The notes: generated by a model from the sequence alone, not told the origin. Positions 22,889-36,049 are shown, counted from the stretch's first letter. The stretch: 64,000 nt of DNA from Chrysogorgia sp. JL179-B06 (GCA_035772405.1 JAYKKM010000040.1:768001-832000), one strand, 5' to 3'. Translations and numbers: made by a program.

Positions 22889-25420
22889 CTAAAGTACAGT
22901 AGTAGAGTGATGTTAAGAATACTTTCTTTGACAAGTAAAATCAGAGGTAACATATTGTAAAGGGGTAGCCAGGTAGTGGAGAAACAACCCTCAGATACAA
23001 AGGTTGAATCAGAGATAGGTGTACATAATGACACAGGACCACCAAGAGCCAAGATAGGCCCAGGGGAAGGTGGTGTTATGGTATTTCACAGGCCCCTAAA
23101 TGCCCTAGAAGTGTCGGTCTATGTATAGGATTTGCATGATGGTTATCTTTTTTGGGCCCTTATTCCCCCCCCCCCCCCCTCTTGACAAGGCTGTAATAAC
23201 ATGACATACACTTTAAAATATATATAAAAATGTAAATATATATATATATATATATAAGAAATGAAAAAGATATAAATAGTTAATAATTAATAAAAATCTG
23301 ATTATTCAAATCTGATTGTTTCCAAGAGAGCTCTCTTGAATGGTGAGGATTTATCTATATTTAGGACATTGCTGGGCAATGAGTTCCAGTGTCTTTGATG
23401 GTTTTGCAGAAATAGGAGCTTCTATAGGATTCAGTGTTGGTACTTTGCTCAATGAATTTGTCTTTGTGATAAGATTTCAACTGACGTTTACATTTTATGA
23501 CATAATGACGGAGTTCCAGTGCAAATTCACCATGGATAGCTTTATGAAAAAAAATAAGCCGAGCGACTTATACTTAACTGTCACACAATAGAAGAGTTAT
23601 ATACAAAGTCACTGGTACATGCCTCAAGATCAACTATTGGTCTCCAAGCATTTCTTATAGTACTAGTTGGGAGAAGTTGTTTTAAAAACATGTCAGTTTA
23701 TCTTTGGTGATCATTTCTTTATTCTCATTACCTCTATGCTTGGTTAACCATTGATATTATTAGGAGAAGTTAGGTACTGATCATTCCTGGGCTTTAAATA
23801 ATGCATTAATATCCTGCAAAAGCCAAACAACATCTCGACTTTCGCCTATAGTACGTCTCAAATATTTGATTAAAAACTCAAAAATGTCTGAACCCCCACA
23901 GAAAACACTTGTTTGAGTAAGAATTATCACATATTTTCCGGTCTTCCGTCATTGCTACTAAAACTATGCAAATTGAGGGAGAGCAAATGAGCCAATATTC
24001 ATTTTCATAAATTAATATTTCATATTTCCATTTCTGGTTTTCACTTAGCCTCTAGTCGAAAAAAAAAACACATTAACAAGAAACCATCAAGTGCAGGGTC
24101 TTTACTGACGACAGCTAAGCATATTAATGATAACAAATAGATTATATTGTGTTGTAAATGTCATATTATTAAATCATACGTGCCATATCCTCTTGTTTAT
24201 AAATGTTACGCAACAAGCCAGCATGATTACACGAGACAGACTTTAAATATTACAAATTCATAAACTTTCGATTTCCACGTACAAATAATGTAATACTGTA
24301 CATGTTTCCTCGAAGCTAGCTAGAGGCTATTACGAGCGTGGCATGTCCACGATATTAGACAGAGATTTTTTTAAAGTTCGGTATCCAGACTTCGCCGGAT
24401 TTTAATGCGAATATTGAAGACTTTGTTTGATAAAGGAAAATACGAAATCACAATAAACACACATCTATTTGCACACGACAATACAAGTAGAATATTTATG
24501 GTTTAGCAAGTGAATACTTGTTAAATATTTTGAATAGTAAAACTAACCTGTTATAAATCAATGCTTTTCAAACTCTACCAGACACGAATGTACTTTGATT
24601 TCACGTGGAAAAAACCCTGATACATTTGAACAGCGGTCGATAACACTAGACAACACTAAAACGGATGACTCAAAAGGACGTACTTTCCATTTTCAAAAAC
24701 TAGTCGATCTAATCCTAATCGAAATCCTTATCCTAATCCTAACCTTGATCCTAACCCTAACCCCACTCCAACCTTAATCGCAGTCCTCAACTAACTGCGA
24801 ACTCAAACTCAACTGCAAGGGTACCATCTATGATCTAGCCAGGTAAAATGTTGTGTTTCAGTCGCCGATACTAGTCGCCGTCTCGCCGATCAGTCGCCAA
24901 CTAGTCGACGACTGTTGTGAAAGTTAAACTCAGTTCAGCTTTCCCGACTATGGTCGGCGACTACTGCGGCGCCGCCGACAAGATGGTTGAATCTATAGAT
25001 GTCTTTTAATAAAAATAGGTACGCAATGCGTACATGCAGCCAGTATATTTAATAAGGCAGGTATAGCTGTCACTGGTGACCAGCCATGTTCCTAAAGGAC
25101 CATGAAGTTAGGATTTAATTTGTTGTTAAAAACGGATTCTTCGTTTATTAAATTCGATCGTCATAATCCCGGATATTGGTTGCATTCGAGGTAACATCTG
25201 ATGTTCCTTGTATGTTGTATCTAGTGAAACGCTTTCATTGCATTATGTGTTATTGTATTGTGTTTTTTTTTACTTTTTCCATATACGTAAGAAGTTGGGT
25301 ATATTACTTCGCTACTTTGGGAAGTGCGCTCGAGAGGCCTTGCTCCAGGTTATGGTTAGATGAGATGTCTGCCTGTTAGTGTGTCCGGGAGAAGCGGCGA
25401 ATTTAATATGTATATGGGAA
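22889..25420. other. CLUH 5' region, mostly featureless
   Basis: Between the acceptor of the ATG exon and the first repeat to the right I see no credible coding exon. There is a poly-C run at 23166, an AT dinucleotide run near 23235, and a CTAACC-type degenerate run at 24715-24775. A possible donor at 24547-24549 suggests that a non-coding first CLUH exon, and so the promoter, lies around 24550-24700. Confidence 0.4.
24712..24776. repeat. Degenerate CCTAACC (telomere-like) run
   Basis: A run of CTAATCCTAATCG, CCTTATCCTAATCC, GATCCTAACCCTAACCCC units. A shorter similar cluster (TTAACCCTAACAT, TTAACCCTAACCCC) lies at 38668-38712. The units are too irregular to be a true interstitial telomere. 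Confidence 0.5.
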
Positions 25421-25432
25421 ATCACTGACTGT

Positions 25433-25660
25433 TCTGACCGTGTCTCAATAGCTCAGACAGGGTTCGATTCCCGGTTGGGGCAGTCACTTTTCCATATGAC
25501 GAAATTAAATCCTCTTTCTATATATATATATATGGACAGACGATACATGGACAATCGTCAGAAAAATTTCAGAGTCCCGGACAAAAGCTCAAACCTATAA
25601 CCTTCTGATTGCCAGTGAGACGCTCTAACCATTGAGCTCACCATTGAGACTCAGATGAAC
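25433..25660. repeat. Two tRNA-like repeat remnants
   Basis: At 25433-25487 is a family S1 copy with an internal deletion that removes the sequence between the A-box start (AATAGCTCAGA) and the B box (GGTTCGATTCCCGG). At 25565-25655 is a minus-strand family S2 copy (TGAGCTCAATGGTTAGAGCG) with a short duplication. Neither is a working tRNA. Confidence 0.6.
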
Positions 25661-26625
25661 TGAAAGAGAATATTGCAATGCTTACAATAGCTTAAACCTG
25701 GGAGTTAATACTTTGAGCGTGTTCTGTAGGTCATTTAATTTAAGAAATTATTAAATAAAATAACAGATTTTTTTCACATCAACCACAAACAAAATCACAA
25801 GATATCGGAGACAGTCGATCCTGACCTACAGCCCTCCATTCGAACGCGAGGTTGCGTGGGAGCCTGAACTCGACAGGGAACCGGAATTAGTTCACGAAGG
25901 CCTGAAGACACAGCCGGAGCCCAATTTAATACCGGAAGCATTACCCTTACGAGAAGAATCACCATGGCCTGAACCTTGGGCGAAATAAAGACACAAATCA
26001 AGCTGTACTTCATAAACATTACTGTGATACAGAGTTTTGGCCTACTGAGAAAAATCGTTTCAACACACGTAAAAATACGATATTTTTACATCCTTGGTAA
26101 GGGAATGAAAATGTGCCCTAAAATGCTCATTGTCTTTACTAATTGAAACTTTATGGTTTAACTAAAGAAACTAAATTGTGAGAAATGAATTTCAAATTTC
26201 CAAACCATTGTATGTAAATAAAAAACTAACTCAAAACAAAATAATTGGAATGGTTTTATTACAATTGATGTACAACAACTTATTTAATTCATATATAGGT
26301 AAAGTTTTTTCATATACATTGGAATCTAAATTGAAATAATCAACAGAATTATGACAACTTTGTTTTTGTTCATGATTATATAAACTATAATTACAACAAC
26401 ATTATTTTCTATTACAATACATGTATTCCTGTTTACATTGTTCATTAGAGATGACAGACAGTTCATTGTCTGCTGAGTTTTTAAATCATACAAAACAAAC
26501 ATTTTTAACACTTGAACTAATGTATTTTATAAAAACATTTTAGTTTTCTAATCTAACTACAAAATAACATGAGCTATTTTATTCATAGGCCATATAGAAG
26601 CTGTCACAGCCATTTACTCTACTCT

Positions 26626-28260
26626 CTAAACAACAGGTTTAACTACAGCAGTTGGGTACAACCTTTTTTCAATCATGGGTGGGAGTTCTTTCCATGCATA
26701 GCGATCTAAGTTAAAATATTCGACAGAGTTAAGATATCCTTGCTCGTTATTACAGCCTCCCATTACAACAACTACATTGCCTGTACCAACAGCTGTACAT
26801 CCTTGCCTCTTATGCTTCATGGGAGGTAACAATTCACTCTTTCCTGTCTTAACATCATACTTCACAACAGTATTTAATATATTACCATTCTTATCTGCAC
26901 CTCCCATCAAAAACACATTATCATTCAAACTAACACTAGCCATACTATACACAGCAAAAGGCAATGGCGCCTTTTGTTCGCATTTATTACTAGTTATATT
27001 ATAAAGCAAAACACTGTCTAAGCTTTCCGTGTTCTCCCAGGTTTTCGTTCCTCCAAATATCATGAGCTTGTCGTCAAAGAGCTGTGAACAGTGGAATGCT
27101 CTTGGCTGTGGCATTTTACACAACAATTTCGGAGAATATGGCGGGGTGAGTAGAATTTCAGAAATGCCATCAGAGGTTACTCCTTCGTCGGTGTATCCTC
27201 CTGTTACAATCAAACGATTTTCATAAATAACATTGACGTGTCCCGAAACCTTGACTGGTAATTTTGCATGAACATCTAACCATTCCCCTGGTTCGTCGTC
27301 GATATTCAATCTTTCAAGACTATCCAGCTCCCTATTATCATCACTCCTTCCCCCTGCGACAAACATTTGTTGTTGGTAAAGAAATGATGATGCCAAATTA
27401 CGTCGTTGTTTGATGGACTGAACTGGTTCCCAGGTCCCTTTGATACAACTAAATGTTTCCACGGAGTTCAAGGCAGATATCCCGTCATGTCCTCCAGCAA
27501 CCACAATATTTTCTCGTATGTGCCAATGATATGGTCCATCAATGAATTGTTTGATGTACTTCGTCTCTTCTTTCACTTCATTTGCTTGCTTTGTCACCAA
27601 TTCTTTCATCTCGGCCATCATTCCTGCCGTCATTCCTCTAACATCTTGTATTATTTCTTCTTGGTTACATTGCATTTGTTGCCTCATCATACCAAGCTCA
27701 TCTTTCACTTCTGTCTTCATCTGGTTTAAATTCATCTTTACTTCGTCAATCTCCTTCTTCAGCACACATCCGTGTGTGTTGAATTTTTTGGACAGTACCT
27801 CTTCACCACAATCATCGCACTGCACCTTTCGAAAACCACAGACATGGTTCTCATGATTTTCTTTAACATTCTTATTGATAATCATTGGACATCCATCGTT
27901 CTCACACTTGCTTGGTGAACAACCACACCGTTCAACATGGCGTTTGAGGAATTCAAGCTCGACCAACTCACGACAACCTCTGGCAGCGAAATCACAACGG
28001 ATCTTGAGAACGGATAACAAATCAGTGACAATTCTTGCTGGTTGTGCCAAGGTTTCTATCGTCAGGTCTTCTCTACATGTGGGACAGGTTTGCGAATGTT
28101 GCCGTAGATGTCTTTGAATGCAGGGGCTACAGAATAAATGCTGGTTGTTAAGACACTGTACTGGATCTTTAAGTACATTCATACATATCGGGCAGTGAAG
28201 ATTTCTATCCACTTCTTTCTCGAAACGGCTCTCTTCGTAACCTTGTTCGTAGTCTGCCAT
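26626..28260 (-). CDS. RING / TRAF-type zinc finger / kelch-repeat protein, copy 1
   Basis: Intronless 544-aa ORF with ATG at 28260. In order: a C3HC4 RING finger at about residues 23-61 (CPICMNVLKDPVQC, HLFCSPCI, CPTCREDL); TRAF-type zinc fingers at about 85-165 (IRCDFAARGCRE, HVERCG, CENDGCPMI, CDDCGEEV); a coiled coil at about 165-235 (methionine- and glutamate-rich); and about six kelch repeats to the end (IVVAGGHDG, MFVAGGRSDD, MIFGGT, VFLMGGADK, VVVMGGCN). The architecture predicts a cytosolic E3 ubiquitin ligase whose kelch propeller recruits substrate; the substrate is unknown. A minus-strand AATAAA at about 26578-26583 lies 43 bases past the stop. This is the first of three tandem paralogues; the lack of introns suggests an ancestral retrocopy or a single-exon family. 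Confidence 0.93.
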   Translation of the reverse strand: MADYEQGYEESRFEKEVDRNLHCPICMNVLKDPVQCLNNQHLFCSPCIQRHLRQHSQTCPTCREDLTIETLAQPARIVTDLLSVLKIRCDFAARGCRELVELEFLKRHVERCGCSPSKCENDGCPMIINKNVKENHENHVCGFRKVQCDDCGEEVLSKKFNTHGCVLKKEIDEVKMNLNQMKTEVKDELGMMRQQMQCNQEEIIQDVRGMTAGMMAEMKELVTKQANEVKEETKYIKQFIDGPYHWHIRENIVVAGGHDGISALNSVETFSCIKGTWEPVQSIKQRRNLASSFLYQQQMFVAGGRSDDNRELDSLERLNIDDEPGEWLDVHAKLPVKVSGHVNVIYENRLIVTGGYTDEGVTSDGISEILLTPPYSPKLLCKMPQPRAFHCSQLFDDKLMIFGGTKTWENTESLDSVLLYNITSNKCEQKAPLPFAVYSMASVSLNDNVFLMGGADKNGNILNTVVKYDVKTGKSELLPPMKHKRQGCTAVGTGNVVVVMGGCNNEQGYLNSVEYFNLDRYAWKELPPMIEKRLYPTAVVKPVV

Positions 28261-28571
28261 TGAGAAGTTTTAACTGCTAAATCAAGATTTAAACACTGAA
28301 TATTGTTGCCGTGTAGGGCAACAAACATAGTTGATGTCGCAGTTTTCCTTTCGTTTTTAACCAACGCCCTTTCTCTCACTGAATACGAGATTATTTTACA
28401 TCTTATTATATGCATGACAAAATTACTGCATTCTGATTGGTAAAGAGGAGTGCAATTATTTTATTTCAAATCAAACACAATGGTCGAAATATGCTTTTCA
28501 AACACTATACAACTAAACTTACTCTACAGGGGCTCAAAATTGGTTGAATGGCAGCGAGCGTGGGTCGTCAG

Positions 28572-28795
28572 ACGCGTTTACACGATGCGACAAAAACATG
28601 CAACAAACGACGTGCAACTACAAAATCGCATATTATGATAATCAGGCTTATTTGTGCGACATGTGACTGTTGCATGGTGTCGCAGGAAAGTTGAGATCAT
28701 TCAACATTCTTGCCACACAATGCCGAGCAGTAGCATGTACAAAATGCGATTTTGTTGCATGTCGCATGTTTTTGTCGCATCGCCGAATGCGCCTG
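28572..28795. repeat. GCGACAAAAACATGC inverted repeat upstream of kelch copies
   Basis: Arms GCGTTTACACGATGCGACAA with AAACATGC and the complement GCATGTTTTTGTCGCATCG enclose about 160 bases. A duplicated version is at about 32084-32300, carried by unit 2. It is probably an old MITE inside the ancestral unit. Confidence 0.7.
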
Positions 28796-28799
28796 TAAT

Positions 28800-29700
28800 T
28801 TCGTCATACATATTGGTATGGATTTTAGATCTGAAAATAAATTGATGCCCTAACCCATGAATGTTTGCACAACGACTTTTTACGCTACAAGTTTGAACGT
28901 CTGTGTGGTACTACGACGATTTCAACCTGTTTACCTGGTTAATATACATGATGTCTAAAACGGATTTAATGAGTCTAAAAAGTTAAATTGATTGCACACG
29001 AAATACACGACGTTTGAAATGTGACGTGTTCCTTTTAGATGACACAGTCACGTCGCATATGTAACTAAATGAAATACATAAATGTCTAATGACGTCGCTA
29101 AATTGATACTGTAGTCTTTCTGAACACCAGAATTCTTCGATTATTATTATTTTGTTGAACAATTAAACTTGTCTGAATTCTAAATTGTTAGATAATCATA
29201 GATGGTGTGCCAACAGTTTGAGATGTGATTTATGTTTTTCAAGTTTAAAGAGCTCCTTGAAACGCCAAGTAGATGAAAAGGTACTGTGAACAACAAAATA
29301 CAAGTGATCGGCAATCAACACAACACGCCATGCTTTTAATTATGCATATATGACAAAACTTCGATGTTATCGCAAGTATAATATATTATTTATGAACACA
29401 AACAAAGAAAACGGAAATTACCTGACTTCATGCACCCTACACAGATAGTCAAAATAAGGTTTCCCTTGAAAAGCGTTTGACTTGAAAAGACTTTAGCTGC
29501 AGTTATTACCGTATTATAATATACAATAAGATGTATCAAAACCGATTATCGTTTCAACCTTCAAAAACATAATTTGAACACGAGTCTTTTTTTCATATAT
29601 CGTAGCTGAACATGCCAACACAGCATGCACTCTATATAATATGATAGCTATGCTATAAATATATATTTTACCTGTGCGCAGATAACACTGAAAACAGACT
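28800..29700. other. Spacer upstream of kelch copy 1
   Basis: Duplicated at about 32300-33080 in unit 2. I see no ORF, RNA or motif that I can support; AT-rich. Confidence 0.4.
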
Positions 29701-30086
29701 AAAAACAAAATAATTGGAATGGTTTTATTACAATTGATGTATAACAACTTATTTAATTTATATAAGTGAAGTTTCTTCATATACATTGGAATCTAAATTG
29801 AAATAATCTACAGAATTATGACAATTTGTTTTTGTTCATGATTATATAAACTACAATTACAACAACATTATTTTCTTTACAATAGATGTATTCCTGTTTG
29901 TACATTTCATTAGAGATGACAGTTCATTGTCTGCTGTGTTTTTAAATCATACAAAACAAACATTTTTAACACTTGAACTAATGTATTTTATAAAAACATT
30001 TTAGTTTTCTAATCTAACTACAAAATAACATGAGCTATTTTATTCATAGGCCATATAGAAGCTGTCACAGCCATTTACTCTACTCT

Positions 30087-31743
30087 CTAAACAACAGGTT
30101 TAACTACAGCAGTTGGGTACCCTCTTTTTTCAATCATGGGTGGGAGTTCTTTCCATGCATAGCGATCTAAGTTAAAATATTCGACAGAGTTAAGATATCC
30201 TTGCTCGTTATTACAGCCTCCCATTACAACAACTACATTGCCTGTAACAACAGCTGCACATCCATACCTCTTATACTTCATGGGAGGTAACAATTCACTC
30301 TTTCCTGTCTTAACATCATACTTCACAACAGTATTTAACACATTACCATTCTTATCTACGCCTCCCATCAAAAACACATTATCATTCAAACTAACACTAG
30401 CCATACCATGCACAGCAAAAGGCAATGGCGGCTTTTGTTCACATTTATTACTAGTTATATTATAAAGCAAAACACTGTCTAAACTTTCCTTGTGTGACGT
30501 GCAGGTTTTCGTTCCTCCAAAAATCATGATCTTGTCGTCAAAGAGCTGTGAACAGTGCCATGCTCTTGGCTGTGGCATATTACACAGCAATTTTGAAGAA
30601 TACGGCGGGGTGAGTAGAATTTCAGAAATGCCATCAGAGACTGCTCCTAATTTGTATCCTCCTGTTACAATCAAACGATTTTCATAAACAACATTGGCAT
30701 GTTCAGAAACCTTGACTGGTAATTTTGCATCAACATCTAACCATTCCCCTGGTTCATCGTCGATATTCAATCTTTCAAGACTATCCAACCTCCTCCTACC
30801 ATCATCACTCACTCCCCCTGCGACAAACATTTGTTGTTGGTAAACAAATGAAGATGATGCACTACGTCGTTGTTTCATGGATTGAAGTGGTACCCAGGTC
30901 CCTTTGATACAACTAAACCTTTCCACGGAGTTCAGGCTAGATTTCCCCTCATATCCTCCAGCAACCACAATATTTTCTCGTGTGTCGAAACGATGATGTC
31001 CATCAATGATTTGTTTGATGTACTTCGTCTCTTCTTTCGCTTCAGTTGCTTGCTTTGTCGCATTATTCACCAATTCTTTCATCTCTGCCATCATTCCTGC
31101 CGTCATTCCTCTGAGTTCTTGCATCATTTCTTCTTGGTTACATTTCATTTGTTGCCTGATCATACTAAGCTCACCTTTCATTTCTTTCTTCATCTGGTTT
31201 AAATTCATCTTTACTTCGTCAATCTCCTTCTTCAGCACACATCCGTGTGTCTTGAATTTTTTGGACAGCACCTCTTCACCACAATCATCGCACTTCACCT
31301 TTCGAAAACCACAGACATGGTTCTCATGATTTTCTTTATCATTCTTATTGATAATCATTGATAATCATTGGACATCCATCGTTCTCACACTTGCTTGGTG
31401 AACAACCACACCGTTCAACATGGCGTTTGAGGAATTCAAGCTCGACAAATCCACGACAACCTCTGTCAGCGAAATCACAACGGATCTTGAGAACGGATAA
31501 CAAATCAGTGACAATTCTTGCTGGTTGTACCAAGGTTTCTATCGTCAGGTCTTCTCTACATGTAGGACAGGTTTGTGAATGTTGTTGTAGATGTCTTTGA
31601 ATGCAGGCGCTACAGAATAAATGCTGGTTGTTAAGACACTGTACTGGATCTTTAAGTACATTCATACATATCGGGCAGTGAAGATTTCTGTCCACTTCTT
31701 TCTCGAAACGGCTATCTTCATAACCTTCTTCGTAGTCTGCCAT
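30087..31743 (-). pseudogene. RING / TRAF-type zinc finger / kelch-repeat gene, copy 2, frameshifted
   Basis: Same architecture as copies 1 and 3: start at 31743, RING and the first zinc fingers open to about 31358, then the rest of the zinc fingers, coiled coil and kelch repeats in another frame from about 31358 to 30087. The break is a perfect 10-bp tandem duplication, ATAATCATTG, at 31351-31370; copies 1 and 3 have it once. As read, translation ends shortly after the duplication, leaving a 132-aa RING fragment. The downstream part shows no other stops, so the lesion is recent, or it could be an assembly or allelic error. Small in-frame indels (for example an added NNATK-type insert in the coiled coil) also distinguish this copy. 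Confidence 0.88.
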
Positions 31744-33084
31744 TGAGAAGTTTTAACTGCTAAATGAAGATTTAAAGACTGAATATTGTTGCGGTGTAGA
31801 GCAACAAACATAGTTGTCGCAGTTTTCCTTTCGTTTTTAACCAACGCCCATATCTCTCTCTCACTAAATAGGAGATTATTTTACATCTTATTATATGCAT
31901 GATAAAATTACTGCATTCTGATTGCTAAAGAGGAGTGCAATTATTTTATTTCAAATCAAACACAATGGTGGAAATACGCTTTTGAAACACTACAACTGAA
32001 CTCAGTCTATTTTGATTTTCGTTTTTTTTCAGAGAATTCGGCTGAACTTACTCTACAGGGGCTCAACATTCAGACGTAAGGCGCGTTTACACGATGCGAC
32101 AAAAACATGCGACATACGAGGTGCAACAAAATCACATTTTGTAATCAGGTTTATTTGTGCGACATGTGACTGTTGCATGGTGTCGCAAGAAAGTTGAGAT
32201 CATTCAACATTCTTGCCACACAATGCCGAGCAGTCTCATGTACAAAATGCGATTTTGTTGCATGTCGCATGTTTTTGTCGCATCGTGAAATGCGCCTGTA
32301 ATGTCGTCATACATATTGGAATGGTTTTTCGATATAAAAATAAATTGATGCCCTAATTCCATGAATGTTTGCATAACAACTTTTTTAGGCTACAAGTTTG
32401 AACGTCTGTGGTAATATACATGATGTCTAAAACGGATTTAATTAGTCTAAATAGTTAAATTGATGGCACACGAAATACAGTACGTTCGAAATGTGTGTTC
32501 CTTTTAAATGACACAGTCACGTCGCATATGTAACAAATGTCTAATGACGTCGCTAAATTTTTGAACACCAGAATTCTTCGATTATTATTATTTTGTTGAA
32601 CAATTAAACTTGTCTGAATTCTAAATTGTTAGATAATCATGGATGGTGTGCCGCGGATTTTGAAATGTGATTTATGTTTTTCAAGTTTAAAGACCTCCTT
32701 GAAACGCCAAGCAGATGAAAAGGTACTATGAACAACAAAATACAAGTCATGGGCAATCTACACAACACGCCATGCTTTTAATTATGCATATATGACAAAA
32801 CTTCGATGTTATCGCAAGTATAATATATTATTTATGGACACAAACAAAGAAAACGGAAATTACCTGACTTCATGCACCCTACACAGATAGTCAAAATAAG
32901 GTTTCCCTGGAAAAGCGTTTGACTTGAAAAGACTTTAGCTGGTTATTACCGTATCATAACATATAATAAGATGTATCAAAACCGATTATCGTTTCAACCT
33001 TCAAAAGCATAATTTGAACACGAGTCCTTTTTTCATATATATCGTAGCTTCCAACACAGCATGCACTCTATATAATATGTAGCT

Positions 33085-33835
33085 ACTTCTAAATATATCA
33101 ACGTCAGGCTATGCTGCGTATTAACAGCAGTGTAGAAATACAAATTGAATACTCTAAGATGATGTACACACGATGTCTTTCCGAGTATTTTTATTTCCAA
33201 CGGCAACGCGTTTCATAAAGTATCATTTTCACGGCGCGTTCACACAAAAACTGACGAACAACCTCAATTGACGAAAACGGTTTTCAATACTGAAAACGAT
33301 ATCTGCAATAACTGTTTTCGCAAAACGTTTTCAATTGTGTCGTTTTGCCTTTTGAACGATCGTGTGGTCAAAACATTGAAACGCTAAAAACTCAAGATGG
33401 CGCCGACTAAAAGTTCAAACGATCAATTCTTGTTCTTAATGAGCTTGGTTCTTTAACTCAGGTATCCTTGATGGTTAACACAAAAATATTAATAACCAAT
33501 AAAACAAAATATATAGCCCATCAAGTATTTAATGATTAAATAACAATTTAAAATATGTTTAACTACAAAAGAAGGGACGGACTTGGGTCGTCCATGCACC
33601 ACAAAAATATGAATCACGAATGGAAGAATGCAAAACTGCTTTATTTTTGAATTGTGTGACAAGCTGTGAGACCCCATTTGTCTGGAAAAGATATGATAAT
33701 AAGAGGCTATATTGCCTGCCATCTGAAGAGATGTAATTTCTGTTGACACAAAAGTGGGAAGAAATTTGCATTTAATAGCAACTTTATAGCTATGCTATAT
33801 TGTTATACTTTTATCACTCATCACGCAACTACAAT
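33085..33835. other. Extra spacer unique to kelch unit 2
   Basis: These 750 bases are absent from unit 1. They contain a weak inverted repeat around 33230-33370 (GACGAAAACGGTTTTCAATA, CAAAACGTTTTCAATTG). ORFs of 60-86 codons give no recognisable protein. It could be an insertion of a decayed element. Confidence 0.4.
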
Positions 33836-34274
33836 ATATATTTTGCCTGTGCGTAGATAACACTGAAAACAGACTGAAAACAAAATAATTGGAATGGTTT
33901 TATTACAATTGATGTATAACAACTTATTTAATTTATATATAGGTGAAGTTTTTTCATATACATTGGAATCTAAATTGAAATAATCTACAGAATTATGACA
34001 ACTTTGTTTTTGTTCCTGATTATATAAACTACAATTACAACAACATTATTTTCTATTACAATAGATCGGATGTATTCCTGTTTGTACATTTCATTAGAGA
34101 TGACAGTTCATTGTCTGCTGAGTTTTTAAATCACACAAAACAAACGTTTTTTAACACTTGAATTACGAATGTATTTTATAAAAACATTTTAGTTTTCTAA
34201 TCTAACTACAAAATAACCTGAGCTATTTTACTCATAGGCCATATAGAAGCTGTGACAGCCATTTACTCTACTCT

Positions 34275-35909
34275 CTAAACAACAGGTTTAACTACAGCAG
34301 TTGGGTAGCACCTTTTTTCAATCATGGGTGGGAGTTCTTTCCATGCATAGCTATCTAACTTAAAATATTCGACAGAATTAAGATGTCCTTGCTCCTTATT
34401 ATAGCCTCCCATTACAACCACTACATTGCCTGTAACAACAGCTACACATCCTCCCCTCTTATACTTCATGGGAGGTAACAATTCACTCTTTCCTGTCTTA
34501 ACATCATACTTAACAACAGTATTTAACACATTACCATCCTTATCACAGCCGCCCATCAAAAACACATTATCATTCAATCTAACACTAGCCATACTATTCA
34601 CAGCAAAAGGCAATGGCGCCTTTTGTTCACATTCATTACTAGTTATATTATAAAGAAAAACACTGTCTAAACTTTCCTTGTACTCCAAGGTTTTCTTTCC
34701 TCCAAAAATCATGATCTTGTCGTCAAAGAGCTGTGAACAGTGGTATGCTCTTGGCTGTCGCATTTTACACAGCAATTTTGAAGAATACGGCGGGGTGAGT
34801 AGAATTTCAGAAATGCCATCAGAGACTACTCCTTTGTCGGTGGATCCTCCTGTTACAATCAAACGATTTTCATAAACAACATTGGCGTGTCCACAAACCT
34901 TGACTGGTAATTTTGAATGAACATCTAACCATTCCCCTGGTTCCTCGTTGATATTCAATCTTTCAAGACTATCCAGCCTCCCATCATCATTCCTTCCCCC
35001 TGCGACAAACATTTGCTGTTGGTAAACAAATGAAGATGCTGCACTACGTTGTTGTTTCATGGATTGAACTGGTTCCCAGATCCCTTTTATACAACTAAAC
35101 CTTTCCACGGAGTTCAGTCTAGATTTCCCGTCATATCCTCCAGCAACCACAATATTTTCTCGTGTATGGAAATGATGTGGTCCATCAATGATTTGTTTGA
35201 TGTACTTCGTCTCTTCTTTCGCTTCATTTGCTAGTTTTGCCGCATTATTCACCAATTCTTTCATCTCGGCCATCATTCCTGCCGTCATTCCTCTGACTTC
35301 TTGGATAATTTCTTCTTGGTTACATTGCATTTGTTGCCTCATCATACCAAGCTCATCTTTCATTTCTGTCTTCATCTGGTTTAAATTAATCTTTACTTCG
35401 TCCATCTCCTTCTTCAGCACACATCCGTGTGTCTTGAATTTTTTGAACAGCACCTCTTTACCACAATCATCGCACTTCACCTTTCGAAAACCACAGACAT
35501 TGTTCTCATGATTTTCTTTATCATTCTTATTGATAATCATTGGACATTCATCGTTCTCACACTTGCTTGGTGAATAACCGCACCGTTCAACATGGCGTTT
35601 GAGGAATTCAAGCTCGACCAACTCACGACAACCTCTGGCAGCGAAATCACAACGGATCTTGAGAACGGATAACAAATCAGTGACAATTCTTGGTGGTTGT
35701 ACCAAGGTTTCTATCGTCAGGTCTTCTCTACATGTGGGACAGGTTTGTGAATGTTGTAGATGTCTTTGAATGCAGGGGCTACAGAATAAATGCTGGCGAT
35801 GACACTGTACTGGATCCTTTAGGACATTTATACATATTGGGCAATGAAGATTTCTGTCCACTTCTTTTTCGAAACGGCTATCTTCATAACCTTCTTCGTA
35901 GTCTGCCAT
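34275..35909 (-). CDS. RING / TRAF-type zinc finger / kelch-repeat protein, copy 3
   Basis: Intact 544-aa intronless paralogue with ATG at 35909. The RING finger is slightly shortened between its second and third ligand pairs (CPICINVLKDPVQC, HRQHLFCSPC), but all zinc ligands are kept. Zinc fingers, coiled coil and kelch repeats (IVVAGGYDG, MFVAGGRNDDG, MIFGGKK, VFLMGGCDK, VVVMGGYN) follow as in copy 1. Upstream homology to the other units ends within about 140 bases of the ATG, so this copy may have different promoter sequence. Predicted E3 ubiquitin ligase; substrate unknown. Confidence 0.92.
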   Translation of the reverse strand: MADYEEGYEDSRFEKEVDRNLHCPICINVLKDPVQCHRQHLFCSPCIQRHLQHSQTCPTCREDLTIETLVQPPRIVTDLLSVLKIRCDFAARGCRELVELEFLKRHVERCGYSPSKCENDECPMIINKNDKENHENNVCGFRKVKCDDCGKEVLFKKFKTHGCVLKKEMDEVKINLNQMKTEMKDELGMMRQQMQCNQEEIIQEVRGMTAGMMAEMKELVNNAAKLANEAKEETKYIKQIIDGPHHFHTRENIVVAGGYDGKSRLNSVERFSCIKGIWEPVQSMKQQRSAASSFVYQQQMFVAGGRNDDGRLDSLERLNINEEPGEWLDVHSKLPVKVCGHANVVYENRLIVTGGSTDKGVVSDGISEILLTPPYSSKLLCKMRQPRAYHCSQLFDDKIMIFGGKKTLEYKESLDSVFLYNITSNECEQKAPLPFAVNSMASVRLNDNVFLMGGCDKDGNVLNTVVKYDVKTGKSELLPPMKYKRGGCVAVVTGNVVVVMGGYNKEQGHLNSVEYFKLDSYAWKELPPMIEKRCYPTAVVKPVV

Positions 35910-36049
35910 TGAGAAGTTTTAACTGCTAAATCAAGATTTAAAGACTGAATTAATATTGTTGCCGTGTAGAGCCGCAACAGTCGCTGTTTTACTTTCGTTT
36001 TACACCAACGCCCATATCTCTCACAATAAGAGATTATTTTACATCAAAT

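Noticed and set aside
24595..24777. ORF ending in ILILTLILTLTP repeats
   Set aside because: Translation of the degenerate CCTAACC run.
25795..26019. 74-codon minus-strand ORF
   Set aside because: No domain, no splice context and no repeat relation; cannot be supported as a gene.
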